This document shows positions 33,995-46,677 of a DNA stretch of 64,000 nt, piece by piece. The position numbers and the translations under genes were made by a program. The stretch is from the NCBI GenBank assembly GCA_020081605.1, contig JAHREC010000030.1, positions 1,116,001 through 1,180,000 of the forward strand, given 5' to 3'. Origin of the DNA: Albifimbria verrucaria. Its lineage: Eukaryota; Ascomycota; Sordariomycetes; Hypocreales; Stachybotryaceae. Each line of letters opens with the position of its first letter. Positions within the stretch are counted from its first letter, which is position 1. The notes beneath the pieces were generated by a model that was given only the letters and a program-made list of their open reading frames with translations, made no database searches and was not told the origin of the DNA.

Positions 33995-36366
33995 TCAAGA
34001 TCCAACCGCATCAAAACTACTCCTTTCCTCCCATTCTTGCATTGTTGCCGCAATATTCGCTGTTGAGTTATGCCAGAAGCCATCTGGCTCCTCAGAGTAA
34101 TCAAGTGCGGTAAGAAGAAGCTTTAAAGAGTGACCTATCCCACTTGAAGCAGCTTCTCTTGGGCTAAGCGAAGTCAGCTCTCTCGAGAGCGGCTTCATAG
34201 CAATCGTGATTGCCCAGTTTAGGAATGTCGATTGAATAAAGAATAAGGCGTCCTCTGACTTGTCAGCTGGCCAATTTAGCCGTAGGGCGCTCGATATCTT
34301 CAAGGCTGCAGAAGTTGAGCGTTTTTGGTGGTCTGTTGACATCATAGCAGGCAAACCTTGCCGGTGGATTTGACTAATGGCTGCTTCATTCAGGTAGATG
34401 TCAATCGCGCAAATGTTCATATGCACTGAGAATGCGACTGGGTCTTCCTTCACAGAGGTTGCGGTGAGTTGAGCCTGTAGTAGTGCTGTTCGGTCAGCGA
34501 GACTTTTAGTGAGAGAATAAATATGGTCCCAGAAGCCAGTTGCCTGTGAATCAAAATCTGAGAGTTTTGCCTGTTCGAAACACTGAATAATAAGTTGCAC
34601 TACTAGCACACATGCTGCATATGATGAGAGACGCGGACTGTAAGTCCCCAGGTCTTTGCCGGTATCCCGTAAGAGGAGTGGGCGTTGGTGTAAAATCCGA
34701 ACCCAGAACGCCTGGGCATGGCAAGCGAACGTCAAAAGTCTGATAATAAAGGTCAGAAACTGAGTGATTTCAAAGTAACTTCCTCGTACCGATGCATCGC
34801 CGAGTTCGCAAGGCGTTCCGGTGCGTGTGCTGACATGGCACTCCAGTCTGGCAAACATTAGCAATTATGTCTTGTTTCTGAAGCTGTGTAGCTTGATAAG
34901 ATACACAGCATAGTCCGATGATGGCTACCCACTGCAGAATGTTAGCTATGAACAAGACGAAAATGAGTGATAGGATGAGCAAAATAGTTTAGGCGTCGCC
35001 ATGTATGGATTCATTCAATAGAAATGGACTTAGCCTACCATATACAATGCCCAGAAGCATCGTCTTCGTTCCTCTAAGATCACTTCATCGTTGGTCGGGG
35101 CTAGACACGCACGTAAATCTGTTGCTGTGCTGCTTCTTGTTGGTTCTCTGTCAATTTGGTGAAGGCCCACAAGCTTCGAAAGCCTGATCAGGCGGCCAAT
35201 GGTCATCCACGCTCTCAGTGGCCGCCTATGCCTGATTTCATACCGGACAATGAACAAGAGAGCCTGAAAGAGGTTTAAATTTGCAAGATGGCCGTCTTCC
35301 TGGTCTCTTTCACATATTTCAGCATATTTACGTGCTGAATTGTAGCAGGGTTGCTCCAAATAGCTCAACTTAGGAGAAAGCGTGCAACCCAAGAGAGCTA
35401 TGGCATAGCTTAATGAGAGAAGAGCAGGAGATTCAGTATTTGTGGAGAATTCAGACCTGAAACGATCTTTGTTCAACCACGGCAAGGAATAATAGATCGT
35501 GTCGAAGTAATTGCTATGTAGCATAGCCAACTGTTCCGCTGGTATAACTTCATTCTCGTCGCCGTCACGTAACATTGGCTGCCGTGGAAGCTGGCTTACA
35601 GATAAGGGTTCGGTATGCAAAGAGTCCAAAACCCCAATCATAGAATCAGCTCCGAACATCCATGGTTCCGTTGCAGGAGTAAACAGCTCGGTAGATAGGC
35701 CATAACCAATCAAATTTGGGTCAACTGTGGCAGAGCTGGGCTCTCCAGGATTGGGTGTCTCTGCCCAAGAAGACTGCGCAGCAGTCGGGAAGGGGCTGTA
35801 GGCAGTAGAGGGGCCCGCATTGGTGTGTCCACATGGAGATCAGGCGAGTTTATGCTAGCGTTCGAACTTACGATTAAGGTGTCAACGTCGATATTGGGAG
35901 TCGTCTGTTTCGATGACATTCCATGTTCCAAGCGAGCTTCAGTCTTTGCGAGTCGTTCTCGAAGTTCAAGAAGTTGGCGGTGTACATCTGAGGTCGACGT
36001 TTTGGATCGAGGTTGATAACTACATGGTTGATTCAAGCGTACGCAGCGGGAGCATCTAGGCTCAGCCCGGTCACATCGGACCTTTCGTCTAGTCTGTTAC
36101 TTCTCAGTGTTGCTCTTACAAGTGGATTATAGTGGCGCTTATAATACAGCCACGGGACTAAGTGGCAGGTATTCGCATGAAGGAAAGGAATGTGAAGAGT
36201 AATAAGACACACGTACTACGCACGAGTTAGAAAGCTACGATTGTGCGAGCCACTGGGGTTGGTGAGGCAAGCAAGGAAGAAATATCGGGATTGACCGAAG
36301 GTCCTGTAGGATGTGACACTTACCACAGACGTCGCAAGCTAGCAGCTTTGGATTTGCTCCCATCAT
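33995..36366 (-). CDS. Zn2Cys6 transcription factor with fungal_trans domain
   Basis: Exon 1 starts at tandem ATGs (36366/36363): MMGANPKLLACDVC. After a GTAAGT intron (36089-36323) come RRKVRCDRAEPRCSRC and VRLNQPCSYQ, completing the six-Cys zinc cluster; the junction is one base out of phase. A coiled-coil follows (LLELRERLAKTEARLE). An intron at 35774-35871 joins DVDTLI to SSWAETPNPGEP in frame. The regulatory domain has YYSLPWLNKDRFRSEF, PLRAWMTIGRLIRLSKLVGLHQID and EERRRCFWALYM. One or two introns around 34865-35035 lead to the C-terminal helices ending at 33995. The protein is nuclear and would be about 700 residues. A candidate target is the neighbouring Old Yellow Enzyme gene. Confidence 0.75.
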
Positions 36367-36944
36367 CCAGAGGAAGAAATATGCCCTTTCTACAAGTCTA
36401 ATGCAATGTTGTTGGCGCAAGAGGAGATTGGAGGCTAAAATTAATAATGTGAAGGTCATGAATTTGTCGTAAGTCAAATAACAAGGATCGTCATCTTTTG
36501 GGCCACGAACAAGCTCAGACCCCCACCACATTCTTACGCCAACGCCCCACTATGAATGCAACACACATGCAGGCTGGTGTGTTGCTTTGAAGCTGGCCCT
36601 CAAGAGGCTGAGCTGACGAGAATTGTGCTTCAGCGCTCGATCCCAAGTATGACCTACGTTATGTCCCTTTCATGTTCATTTACCTCCATCAAAGACGCCG
36701 GAATATGTATTTTACCTAGTGAGTGCACCTGGCTTTTTGGTATATGTTATCATTACGGTCTCGCACATCCTTCTGTTTAATCCACTTAAGTGCCCGGATA
36801 TCCAACCATGTAAATGCTCTATAAATCACTTGCCGCTCCCAACTCAAAGATAAAGATTATCAAATAGAGATAGCTATACACGATGTGTGATTTTACGGAC
36901 TTATCAAAATCAGATATTGGTATCTTCGTTCTATTACTAAGCTA
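36367..36944. other. Intergenic stretch
   Basis: Promoter side of the Zn2Cys6 gene and 3' flank of the next gene; nothing else recognised. Confidence 0.4.
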
Positions 36945-39711
36945 CTATTTGTGTATATGTTTCGTCTTTATCTTACTGGGTCGGTCTTTGTACAGACGCG
37001 TTGCTTCTACCTCCCGAGACTCACGGGAAACTTCCTTGCCCTTATCTGATTCGCCACTGTAGTCGTGTACCTCTTGTACATGAACTTGACGCGTTGGTCG
37101 ATGCAAGTGAAAATCTCGCTGACCTTCTGATTCTGATAGTTTGACGGAATATTGCTTCTGCAGGTATGGTCGGAATGATTCTGGATCGGGCTGGTGGTGT
37201 GATGGTTTTTCTCCCGCCATGTGCGCGAATGTACGACCGCGGCGTTGTTCATATACAGGTTTTAAGAACTGGGACAGCGGTGTGTGTGGCTGCATTGTCA
37301 TTTCGACCGTCATCCTTTCAATCGAGTGCCTTTCCATCATCATCCTATAGTGGCTTTGTCTCTCCACCTGCCTCATTAGTGCCCGGCTAATTCCCACATT
37401 CGAGTCTGAATCATTTTGTCTCCTTCTTTTACTCTTTTTCTTGCCTTTCTTATCCGTGAGTTCTTCCCATTCCTCAAACAGCTCCTCAACGACCTCTTTT
37501 TCCTCCTCTACGCTTATAGCCTCTCTCGGAGAGGGCGGCGGTCTGTAAGTATTGTCCTCATCTATAACAACAGGCGGTGGTGGGGTTTGCGATGATGTGG
37601 ATTTTGCACGGAACCGGGCAGGGCGAGGGTGATGCGCAAGATTAGGTAAATGAGGTGCCGACATTGTTGGACTTTTATCCAGACTTGGTTTTCTATGGGA
37701 GTAGAGCCCTGGTTTGCACAGCTCGATGTAAACCCGGGTGCTCTTCTTAGCAGATTTATCGTTGTTCCGCTTGGTCTTGGCCATTGTTTTCTTTCCTGGT
37801 TTTTTTACAAACCTAAATTCAGGTTTGCTTACCTCGACGGTTGTTTCGTCTTTCGACTTATTTGATGGGTGCGGGCGTGGATGAGGGTACCATGGAACTT
37901 TGTGTTTCCAATACCTCTGGCGCCCGGCTCTATGGTGGGATGCAGGTGTAAGACCATGGTCAGAATTCCAGGTTGCACGAGCCTCTCTTGGAGGATCTCT
38001 TCGCGCTATATGTCTAGACCTTACATAATGAAGCGGAATTTTCGTTTTACTGCTGTTTGGAAGGCCGCCAAACATAATATTAGGATCGATTGGCTGGCCA
38101 ACATTTAGGCCACCAGGATTTCAGGACCTTGCGGCTGGGGTACAGGTCCGGGAGCTCTCCACTGGGTCTTTAGTATGACTTCAATGAATTTCTGCATCTT
38201 TCCGCCCTCTGAAGCTGTCTTATTGTTCTTATTCTTTTTCTTGGACTTGTTGAATACACCGTGGCCATGGTCTGATGCCAAACCTGCTAAGATCCACTCA
38301 ACCTGTGGATGGAACTTCTGTAGGTGAGCATTCTGAGTTCTCAAAAGTTTATCAACGAGTGCTTTTCGACTTTGCGACTTCAGCAGTACGGCGCAGTCAT
38401 CCTCCAACATCCGGCGATGCTGTGCCCTAGTACTAATCTGCGATATCACCTTGAGATATAGCTCCTCGGTTGATAAGAGCATTCTAATAGGAATAGAGAA
38501 TAGCCAAGAGGGCTTTTGCGACCGGGATAACTTTAGTGGGGATTATCGGGCGGCGACGTCTTGTAGAACACCCAGCCCATGTAGAAAGGTGTAAGGAGAG
38601 CGACATTCGGAAAGCCGAAGGGCTGCACACTGGGGAATACAATTGGTTTTTCGAAAGGTAGACGGTTTTGATAACCTGGCTGATGAAGGCCATTGTCTCG
38701 CGGATCTGCTGGTGGAACATCGCCACTTCTGAGAAGCCGCTCCGATAGCATTTTAATCATTCTCCAACAGTCGACGGCAACCCGCTCTGCAACCTCGCGC
38801 TTCTCATCGTTTCTGTATCATAATCAGCCGCCAGTTCCAGCATTGCTCTAATCTAGCCACACCAGTGCACAGGAGTGTATTTGGAAAGTAAAGGACGTAG
38901 GGGTGCTTACAGAGCAAACTGAAAAACAGTGAACCTCATTAAGAGCTCCGTCTTATGACTCTCAATCCCACTCTCCATAAAGTCAATATCCTTTTCAGTT
39001 AAGTAGACAGCTTCTCTTTCAGCCTCCGTCAACTCTAATTTATCCCTCCCACATCCTTTTGTGGCCGAGAGGTAGTACTTAAACCGGCCATTCTCGTCTG
39101 GTGGTCTGTATGACCAAGGAGATCGATTGCATTGCCAGCTTTCTTAATCTTCTCAGAAAAGTCATCAAAAGATTGCGTACCCCTGTACTGGCACTGATTA
39201 TATTCTTGAAACACCTTAGCTTCAGAATTTCGGCTTCAGGGTGTTCTCCTCCTGGTAGACTCCCATCCTCAATCGCTAGCTTCATCTGCCTTGGATTGTC
39301 ATGTAGTGGAATTCCATCTTTCTTAGCTTGAATGGCGACCAAGTCATTGATGTTATCCAGTGTGCTCGCGGTTGCACCAACCTTGTCTGCCATTGATCTC
39401 AGCCGTTGAGTAGCTATTTCTACCTTTGCAAGGAAGCCGTGGATATTGCCGCTAAGATTTTTGCTGAATCTACTGCAACGTTAATGGTTCCTATAACGTG
39501 GATTTTCAGTTATAAAGAGGCAATGGAATGAATAGCGCCCTTGCAAACTCACCAATAATGAGGTTATACCCATATATGTTTCCTGCTACCACTCCACCCT
39601 GGTTATTCACTCCTTGATTGTTCACGTTGGAAGGTTCATTGCCTTTTGTTTTTGATACAGAGTCTCTGGTAGCTCCAGGAGTGTCTGGGGAGTTGGTGGA
39701 CCACCTGTCAT
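36945..39711 (-). CDS. Large unknown protein with N-terminal Gly/Asn motif shared with the adjacent lipase
   Basis: I do not recognise the family. The model starts near ATG 39711 (MTG, one base off the main frame) and uses introns 39491-39552 and 38813-38910. Near residue ~40 is VNNQGVNNQGGVVAGNIYG, then a helical part (AKVEIATQRLRSMADKVGA, FKYYLSATKGCGRDKLELTE, KREVAERVAVDCWRMIKML). After it come a Pro-rich stretch, more helices and a Lys/Arg/Pro-rich, probably disordered, C-terminus. Frame breaks near 39448, 39100, 38536 and 38115 are each fixed by one added base, mostly in A or C runs. The result is about 870 residues. No P-loop, NACHT, membrane segment or signal peptide is seen. It faces the lipase gene head to head, 0.9 kb apart. 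It could also be two genes split near 38.5 kb. Confidence 0.55.
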
Positions 39712-40634
39712 GGTGACATCCCAAGAGCGGCGCTATGTGCCAGCAGTTCAATGCTTGGTGTTAAGCGTCGATCTATTTAGGAAAATTTTTGTCCAGACGA
39801 GCTTTTTGTTGGCTAATATCAATACGGTGGACTGTACGAAACGCTCTCTGCCTTTAGTCAGCTTATTCGTGAAGAATAAGCGTCCGTTACCCATAGAAAC
39901 ATGTGCATCCAGGTGAGCACTCAACCAATTACAGGTAGTTAATAGAGTGAACAACAACGAGTCAAGAAATTCACTTTGAAGCATGAGTGGCAGCATAATA
40001 AGACAATCATGACGCACCCGAGGTAAGTTCCTATAGTCATTTTAATGATTCTCTAGGTGTTGCTGTTCGAACTCTTGTAACCTATCGATTTCATTTCATG
40101 AGTGAGACTTGCACAGACATGCACGTCATCTCGTTTGAAGACTATTGGCTGCATGCAGTAAGTTGAGGCTCGCTAGGCACCAAGGTTACATTCGGTACAT
40201 GTGTCTGACAATTATGAGGCTGAGATTGAAACGGGCTGGCTGAACGGCACCTGCCGCCGAATAGGAGTTTGTTTCGATTACCAATATGCAACTCTTCTCC
40301 CCATGCGATATCACATCCCTAGCCGATTTCTCTGTTAAGATGTGGAAGGAGTAAAAAGTGTGGTCAAGAATTGACGTCTGGTGGTCAGCCTACATATATT
40401 GTTTCTCAAGTTTCGGCATTGAGAAAAGGGTGATATCACGGTAAAAGGATATCCCATTAAGGCTGAGTAAACCAGGCTACGCCCTATACTATACAACTGC
40501 GAAGCCCACCACTTAAATACCGAACGTTCCATCTAAATCTCAGAATAATTGACTGTCTATCCATATTCTCTCAATATTCCCAAACTCAATCTTAAGCATC
40601 CCACTTACATCCCAGCTCATCCAACACAGCCAAC
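39712..40634. promoter_or_regulatory. Shared intergenic region between divergent partner gene and lipase gene
   Basis: Two genes with a common peptide motif are transcribed away from each other from this 0.9-kb stretch, so it should contain both promoters. I see no gene in it. TATATAATAT-like sequence is not obvious; a shared regulatory site is inference. Confidence 0.4.
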
Positions 40635-42073
40635 ATGACTAAGGTGGAAGACAATAAGCACAACAAAACCACAGGTCTAGGTGATATTATCTACGAACCA
40701 GAAGGCGGGAAAGCTGAAGTAGAGTCAGTAATATCCTGAGAGGCAACTTCTAGACACCTCTTGCTTGTTATCTTCAAACTGTATACAAGTTCTCGGGCTG
40801 ACAAAGCGCGATAGCATCGTTTTTGTCCATGGTCTCGGTGGCACTAGAACTGGAACATGTCGGTGACCAATCTTCTTTCAAATTCTCTTCTCCAACGCCT
40901 CGTTTTTTTGGCCCTGACTCTTCAACTTAGGGACATGGAAGAACCAGGACGAAAAGACATTCTGGCCGCAGGATCTACTCCCGATAGACTGTCCTACTGC
41001 AAGGATATTGTCCTTTGGGTATAATGCGGATTTTGCCAAGTTCTTTCCAGACGATGCAAAGCATATCGCTCCAGAATTGACAATCGATGATTATTCAACG
41101 TCGCTCCTTGAAGCTCTGAAAGTTGTTCGAGGGAATGCGGACTCGGTGAGTCATTGACCGCTTGACAGGGAGACTGAACCCATGAAACGTTCATATTGGT
41201 CCTTGAAATACTGAACTTTCTCACAGGAACGGCCAATAATATTTGTAGCCCACAGCATGGGAGGCTTGGTTGTTGCCAATGCTCTTTCTCGCTCACACGG
41301 CACAGACATGGCTAAACAAGGCATCGCCGACCACACCATTGGGATGCTTTTCCTCGGCACGCCCTTTGAAGGATCCTCCACGGCCAAGTATGCAAGTATT
41401 GCCCTTAATATCATGAACCATGTCTTGAAAACCCAGCCGTCGAACCTAGAGGACCTGAAAAACCGTTCCCGTAAACTGGCAAGTATCAACGACCTGTTTG
41501 CCAAGTTCCTAAAGGCGAGATACCTCGCTGACGACAAGCCTCGCCTGGAAATGTCTTGCTATTTTGAAGCATATCCGATTCGCAAGGGGATGGGCTTCAT
41601 CGTTCCCAAGAGTTCGGCAACTTGGCTTGGCGTGGATCCACTATCCATCGAAGCAAACCACGTCGACATGTGCAAGTTCCAGAATGAGTTTGGGGCTGGC
41701 TACATTAGTGTTGTTGGGACACTCAAAGAGTGGATAGCTAATATCGAGAAAAACAAAAGAAACGGTAAAACCGGGGCGTAGGTGGGGTGAATGCCCAGGT
41801 TTGTCAAATCTTCTTGCCATGTTCCCGTGTGATAGCCAACTAATGAGAGAGAACAGTCGATCGGGGTGATGATGGGTGATGTTGACAACAGAGGAGTAAA
41901 AAATGATGGGGGCATAGTCATGGGTCATGCTTACGGTACCAAAGAAAACGCTAATAAATTTATCGGTAGCATTGTAAGTCGTTTCTGACGCAAATGATGA
42001 TAAAAGTCCGCCTCCTAACACGTTTTTGCAGAAGTATATGGGCACACCTCCTAGCGATCCCACAAATTTCTAG
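40635..42073 (+). CDS. SERAC1/SesB-like alpha/beta-hydrolase (putative lipase effector) with C-terminal Gly/Asn tail
   Basis: The start MTKVEDNKHNKTTGLGDIIY leads into IVFVHGLGGTRTGTW (oxyanion region) and, after introns at 40859-40930 and 41146-41226, IIFVAHSMGGLVVANAL with nucleophile Ser in AHSMGG. MLFLGTPFEG and the His in EANHVDMCKF complete the fold of DUF676/SERAC1-like hydrolases. The frame is unbroken from 40931 on; the first splice (from ~40724 to ~40789) is uncertain by phase. Intron 41778-41891 adds GVKNDGGIVMGHAYGTKENA, then intron 41974-42031 adds a short end at 42073. The tail has no place in the hydrolase fold. In known fungal SesB proteins such a tail is an amyloid motif for activation by an NLR; here it resembles a motif in the divergent neighbour. 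Confidence 0.75.
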
Positions 42074-42982
42074 TGATTCCAACCCTGACTCGCCAATAAC
42101 ATGGTACACCTTGGCAAACCTGGCTTAGCGGAATAGGGAGTATCCTAGCGTAATGAGTTGTCATTCTGTGGTTAACCGTATGGATATTCTATTTCGCTGT
42201 TCACGTTGTTGGAATCCAGTAGTGTTTGTTGTATTGTAGCCGATGGCACATGACTAGCGTTCAATAAAATCATGGTCTAGTTGAAAATTGATGATACATG
42301 ATTTCACCGATCACCTACTCATACCTCGCACGTGGCACTCAATAGTCCGTCTATGTAACGAGAGGGATTCTGAAAGCTCGCCTCACTAAAAAAAATATCT
42401 AGGGCCATAAAACAGGTAGAGCTTATGGGTACTCATCAGCCTATGATCCGTAAAGGCCCCGGTGGTACTTGATAGATAATGAAGAGTATTCTCTGTCTTT
42501 AATGTTACAGATAGGCGAGAATAGGTGTATCCAAGAGCAGCATGTTAGTAAAACAAGAAAAGGTTCTATAATACCATTTTCTCCCATCACTCCGCTAAGT
42601 TTGGCATTTTACAAAAAAGTCAACGAGAAGCTCGTCAAGGGATTCAAAGACGCCCCTGCAGCCGCTCCAGTCTTAATGGTAGTATATGTTAGGTGGATTA
42701 ACGAGCTTGTTCAGGTTCTCAAACGAGTTCAAATCACTCTGAGCTTGATAATAGCTCCAGCATCATCGAAGACTTCTCAGAACACAAGCTGAGGATAGGA
42801 TATAAGGGAACACTGGCACAAGTCAAGAGTGGGATTTACGCCGAGGAACATGCTTAAAGCCAACGCACTCTTCGACCAAATAAATTGGAAAGGTGTTTTA
42901 TAGGCTTTGATACCTTAATTCATTAATTTGTAAATAAATCGCATTTCAAGAATACTGAATTAAGACAATATCAATCATGCTA
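42074..42982. other. Intergenic stretch; no gene supported
   Basis: The open frame at 42469-42792 shows no family features and no splice partners. Convergent 3' ends of the lipase and AAA genes flank the region. Confidence 0.45.
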
Positions 42983-45269
42983 CTAGTTAATGTGCCTCCT
43001 CTTTACTGGCCGCTGCTCATCCTCCACGCCTCCATTTTCAGCGTTGAAACAACCTTTCCTGCGTAATTCATCCACAAATAATTTCATTGGCTGAAGCGCT
43101 GTCTTAATATGCTCTTCCGAGATCAATCCCGCTGCATTATCATCCTCAATAGCTATGACAGATGCCGTGCGCACTAGATTTCTTATTTGTCGCCCGTTAA
43201 GCTCCTCTGTGGCTAGTCTATCTATAGCCCCAGTATTTTCCAAGCTCTCAACACTATCAGATGACGCCTTGAGGAGGAAACTGTGCCAAAGGGAGCGGCG
43301 GTTCTGCTTGGATAGAGGCGGATAATGAATTGCGAGGTGAATGCGGGATATGAAAGCCCTGTCGAAGACACCGATACGGTTGGTCGTGAGAAGGAGAATT
43401 CCTTGGTAATATTCGAGCATGCGAAGGAAGACTATTAGTCGCAGTAAGCAATCATTAGAGAGGTTTCCAATGATAAGGTGGATATTCATCGATGCTCATT
43501 CCTTCTCCCGATTACCCTGAATTGAAACCTCAGGGTCGATCACAGACTGACCTGATACAAGCCCGTTATGGACCAAATTTGAAGATCTTCGTTGTTCAAG
43601 AAACACATCAGCTTCATCTAGAAGCACCACCGCATGCCACCTCTCAGCGATGCGGAAAGCTCCCGACAACTCCTTCTCCACTGATTCTACAGTAGTTCCT
43701 AGAACCCCTGCGTCCAAGCGAAGAAGGGGTTTATGGCAGTAGTCGGCAATACTCTCTATGTCTAGTCAGCAACTTATGAACTCTGTCTTTAGTGTGCTGC
43801 ATACCTGCTGTAAGGGTCTTGCCCGTTCCGGGCTCTCCATACAGGAGGAATACCACTCCTTTGCCTTTACCCTTGATCAGGTCGTCAAACCCTAGGCGCT
43901 CATCTTCGTGCACCTTGACCAAGGAAAGGATTTGCTGTTTGTACTCTGGTTGTAGCATGAGACCATCAAACGCATTAGTATCCAGTTCACTAGCTTTGAT
44001 GCTATCAATGTAGAATTTGCCCCATTCATTATCTTTGAAAGAATAACCGCGGACAACTTCCGAGCAGATCATAAGGTCGTTGTTTGTCAACTTTTCTCTG
44101 CCTTCTTTATTGGCTTGGAATATTTTCTTAGAAGGCAGAAACTTTTTGGTTTCTCCTGGGTTAGCCTCAGTAAAGGCTTCAGCATCGATCATGATGCGAC
44201 CTCGGACCTGAGTGCACAAAGTATCAGTATTGCATTGTTGGCCCGATAATTGTAAGGGGTAGGCTTAACCTTCACCACATGATACTTGATCCGACGTCTC
44301 CTCTCAAAGTATTCCTCTTCGTCATAATAGTCCTCCTTACGAGCATAGTGAGCAATACCGTTGTATAGTCGATGATGCTGTCCACACATTTCCGTAAATA
44401 ATTTACCTCTTACTCGCAGTCTCTCCTGCACTTCTTCGGTATTAGGAACAAAAGGTAGCGGGACAAGTTCCAAGTGTCGGATCGGCTTAAGTCCCTCGTA
44501 GTGAGCAATGAAATACTCCTGTGCAGTGTATCCAAACATTCCATCCCCAAATTCGATGCGATGACCAGTAACTTTCCAATTAAATCCTTTATTACACACC
44601 ATGTTCGAGAGCATAAAGGCAACATTTGGATTTTGGCCGCTGCCTTTGCTCTGAGGAATAAATACGATGTCACCTGGGCGGAACACCATCCAGAGGTAGT
44701 CAAACTCCAAGGATGGAAGTGCCTCAACAGGAAAGACGACGTGGCTGAAGAATGTGATAGACTCCGAGACAAATTCCCCACATGAAGGAGAGTAAGAAGT
44801 GAATATGTCGAGCGCCGTTGAACTCTCCAGCATCCTCCATAGCCATGCCGTATTGCTGAAGCTCGTCTCGGTGATGAAATAGGCAATGAGGCGGGCCCTC
44901 TATCACGATGTGTTGCAAGTTGGTCTCGATATGCTTGTAAGCGGGCACTGTTGACTTGAGCGCTGTTTTCATGTGTGGTGACCTGATCTCGATCTTCTTA
45001 TCCTTAATCTCATTCGAGCGGCTCCAGCGTCTAGTGATTACGAGCGCGCTCTCATAAGCATCTCTACCATGCTTGTTGGCGCGGTACTTAGTCCCAGCAG
45101 GTAGAACAACCAAGTCGCCATTGGCATTATACAGCGAATCAAAATTTTTAATTTCAAGAGTACTCCCGGATCCATAAAGAGTGTCGGGGTCTACAGCATT
45201 GGAGCCATTCGTAGAGGGTACACTCCAGTCAAGGCGTTCCGTATTTGTTGGCATAAAGCTACCGTTCAT
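42983..45269 (-). CDS. AAA+ ATPase with N-terminal DUF7025-like domain
   Basis: The start is taken at ATG 45269 (MNGSFMPTNTERLDW); an upstream start is possible. The N-terminal part has HRDELQQYG, ARHIHFLLSFM and EFDYLWMVFRPGDIVFIPQ, the DUF7025 pattern of fungal AAA proteins. The ATPase follows: VVFLLYGEPGTGKTLTA (Walker A), AVVLLDEADVFLEQR (Walker B), GILLLTTNRIGVFDRAFISR (sensor 1 and Arg finger) and NGRQIRNLVRTA (sensor 2). Introns at 43756-43804 (joins TLTA to ESIADYC) and 43432-43551 (joins LVS to VFLRMLEYY) are clean. Frame breaks near 44766-44769 (GGGG) and 44240-44244 (GGG) each need one base. A basic KRRH lies at the C-terminus. The role is unknown; remodelling of a protein complex is likely. 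Confidence 0.8.
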
Positions 45270-46677
45270 TTTGGTTGATATGGGAAAGGAAAAGATTGTT
45301 TTCAGTTGATGTGCTGTAGAGACTGGTGCAGTTAAATACATATCAGGGCAACAAGTGCCACCAGCCACTCTATCAATTCTCCGCTCCCTTTGCATGGGAT
45401 TGCCACAGTGTGACCTTCTCGTCGCATCCGGCATGAGCATCCACAGTGCCTGACCGTCCGCGAGCCACAACCCCGGCAACAGTCGCCAGATTATTGAATG
45501 GCTGGTCATTCACAGTTTCACTGAGCCACCGTGCCATTGGCTCACTGATACCAAGCGCTTGGCTGTAGCCACCGATTGGTCTAGGGCACAATGGCTGCGA
45601 CGAAGACGCACCTCGTGGTCGAGGTACTGGTACAAGCTTTTCAGACTGCATTGAATTAGACTAGACCAATAATTGGGGAATGGTTGTAACTTGGTGCGGT
45701 ACATGCTTACCATTATGATGGAGGTGGTATGGGGAGGGCCTGATGTGATGGCTGGGAAGTTCTTGTTTGTGCGAAATGCAAAGTAAGCCAGCTTGTGATA
45801 TTAGTGTTCGGACATGAATTGCAGTCATTTAAAAGAGACACACATGAGGAGGCAATGATCACAGCTGGGATTGGGGATTTTATAGGACCTCAAAATAAAC
45901 CTTTAGGGACTTTACATTTCAGACGAATAGAACTTGCTACTAACTCAAACCTCCAGCGCCCACAAAGTTCTTCAGTACTTGGAATCAAGAAACTTGGAAG
46001 AACTTTTGAAAACTACTCTGTACCTTCTTAAATGTGAATCCCTCTCTCGAAGTGGACGATTGTGTTTAGGGTTACAGCTGCGATCATATTTGACAGGGCT
46101 GGCGGTGTTAGGTATGGATAAAATCCATACCTAGCATTCGTACCAGAAAGTTCGGGATCTTTTGGGATTTTCTCAGAACTTTCCTATAATAGCCTCCATG
46201 CGGCTCGGGTCATGGCCTTTTTCCATACCCTTGGACCATTTGGCTATCGGAAAGGTAGAGATACTTGTGCCTTAAACGCCAAGGCGATGTGAGGCAACCA
46301 GATACATCATGCAGGAAAACCTGCCTCATGCGGACCACCCTGCTCGGATGACTTTGGGGTACTTTGCTTTCCACACTTTAAAGAACTATTTAGAACTTTT
46401 TGAGTACAATCCCAGTGTTGCGTTGGTCCATACTCGTTGATGACGTGAGCACCCTCGTTGGAAGCTACGGGTATCAAGCAGTGAGCCATTCAATATTGGG
46501 TTCAATAGACCTGGCCTCTTCAGCACTATCACGTTATTCTTTCGATCCTTCATCGTCGTTGCGTTGGACTATATACTCTTTCTGAATTCCGAAAACCATC
46601 CAAGTTTTCGGATTCAACGCAATGCCCACAACTCCCCGTACCAGTTCGTTTCTGGGGAGAACAATGCAAACATCCCA
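45270..46677. other. Intergenic stretch between divergent AAA and Clr5 genes
   Basis: The 5' parts of both flanking genes may extend into it: an open frame with MARWLSETVNDQPFNN lies at 45373-45651 (minus). A perfect hairpin lies at 46109-46133. Confidence 0.45.
46109..46133. repeat. Perfect inverted repeat (hairpin, AAA loop)
   Basis: TAGGTATGGAT at 46109-46119 (with its T at 46109) pairs with ATCCATACCTA ending at 46133, separated by a few A residues. It could form a cruciform or an RNA hairpin, but no T run follows and the role is unknown. Confidence 0.7.

Noticed and set aside
42469..42792. Open frame of 107 codons after the lipase
   Set aside because: No family features and no link to the lipase by splicing; low-confidence chance frame.
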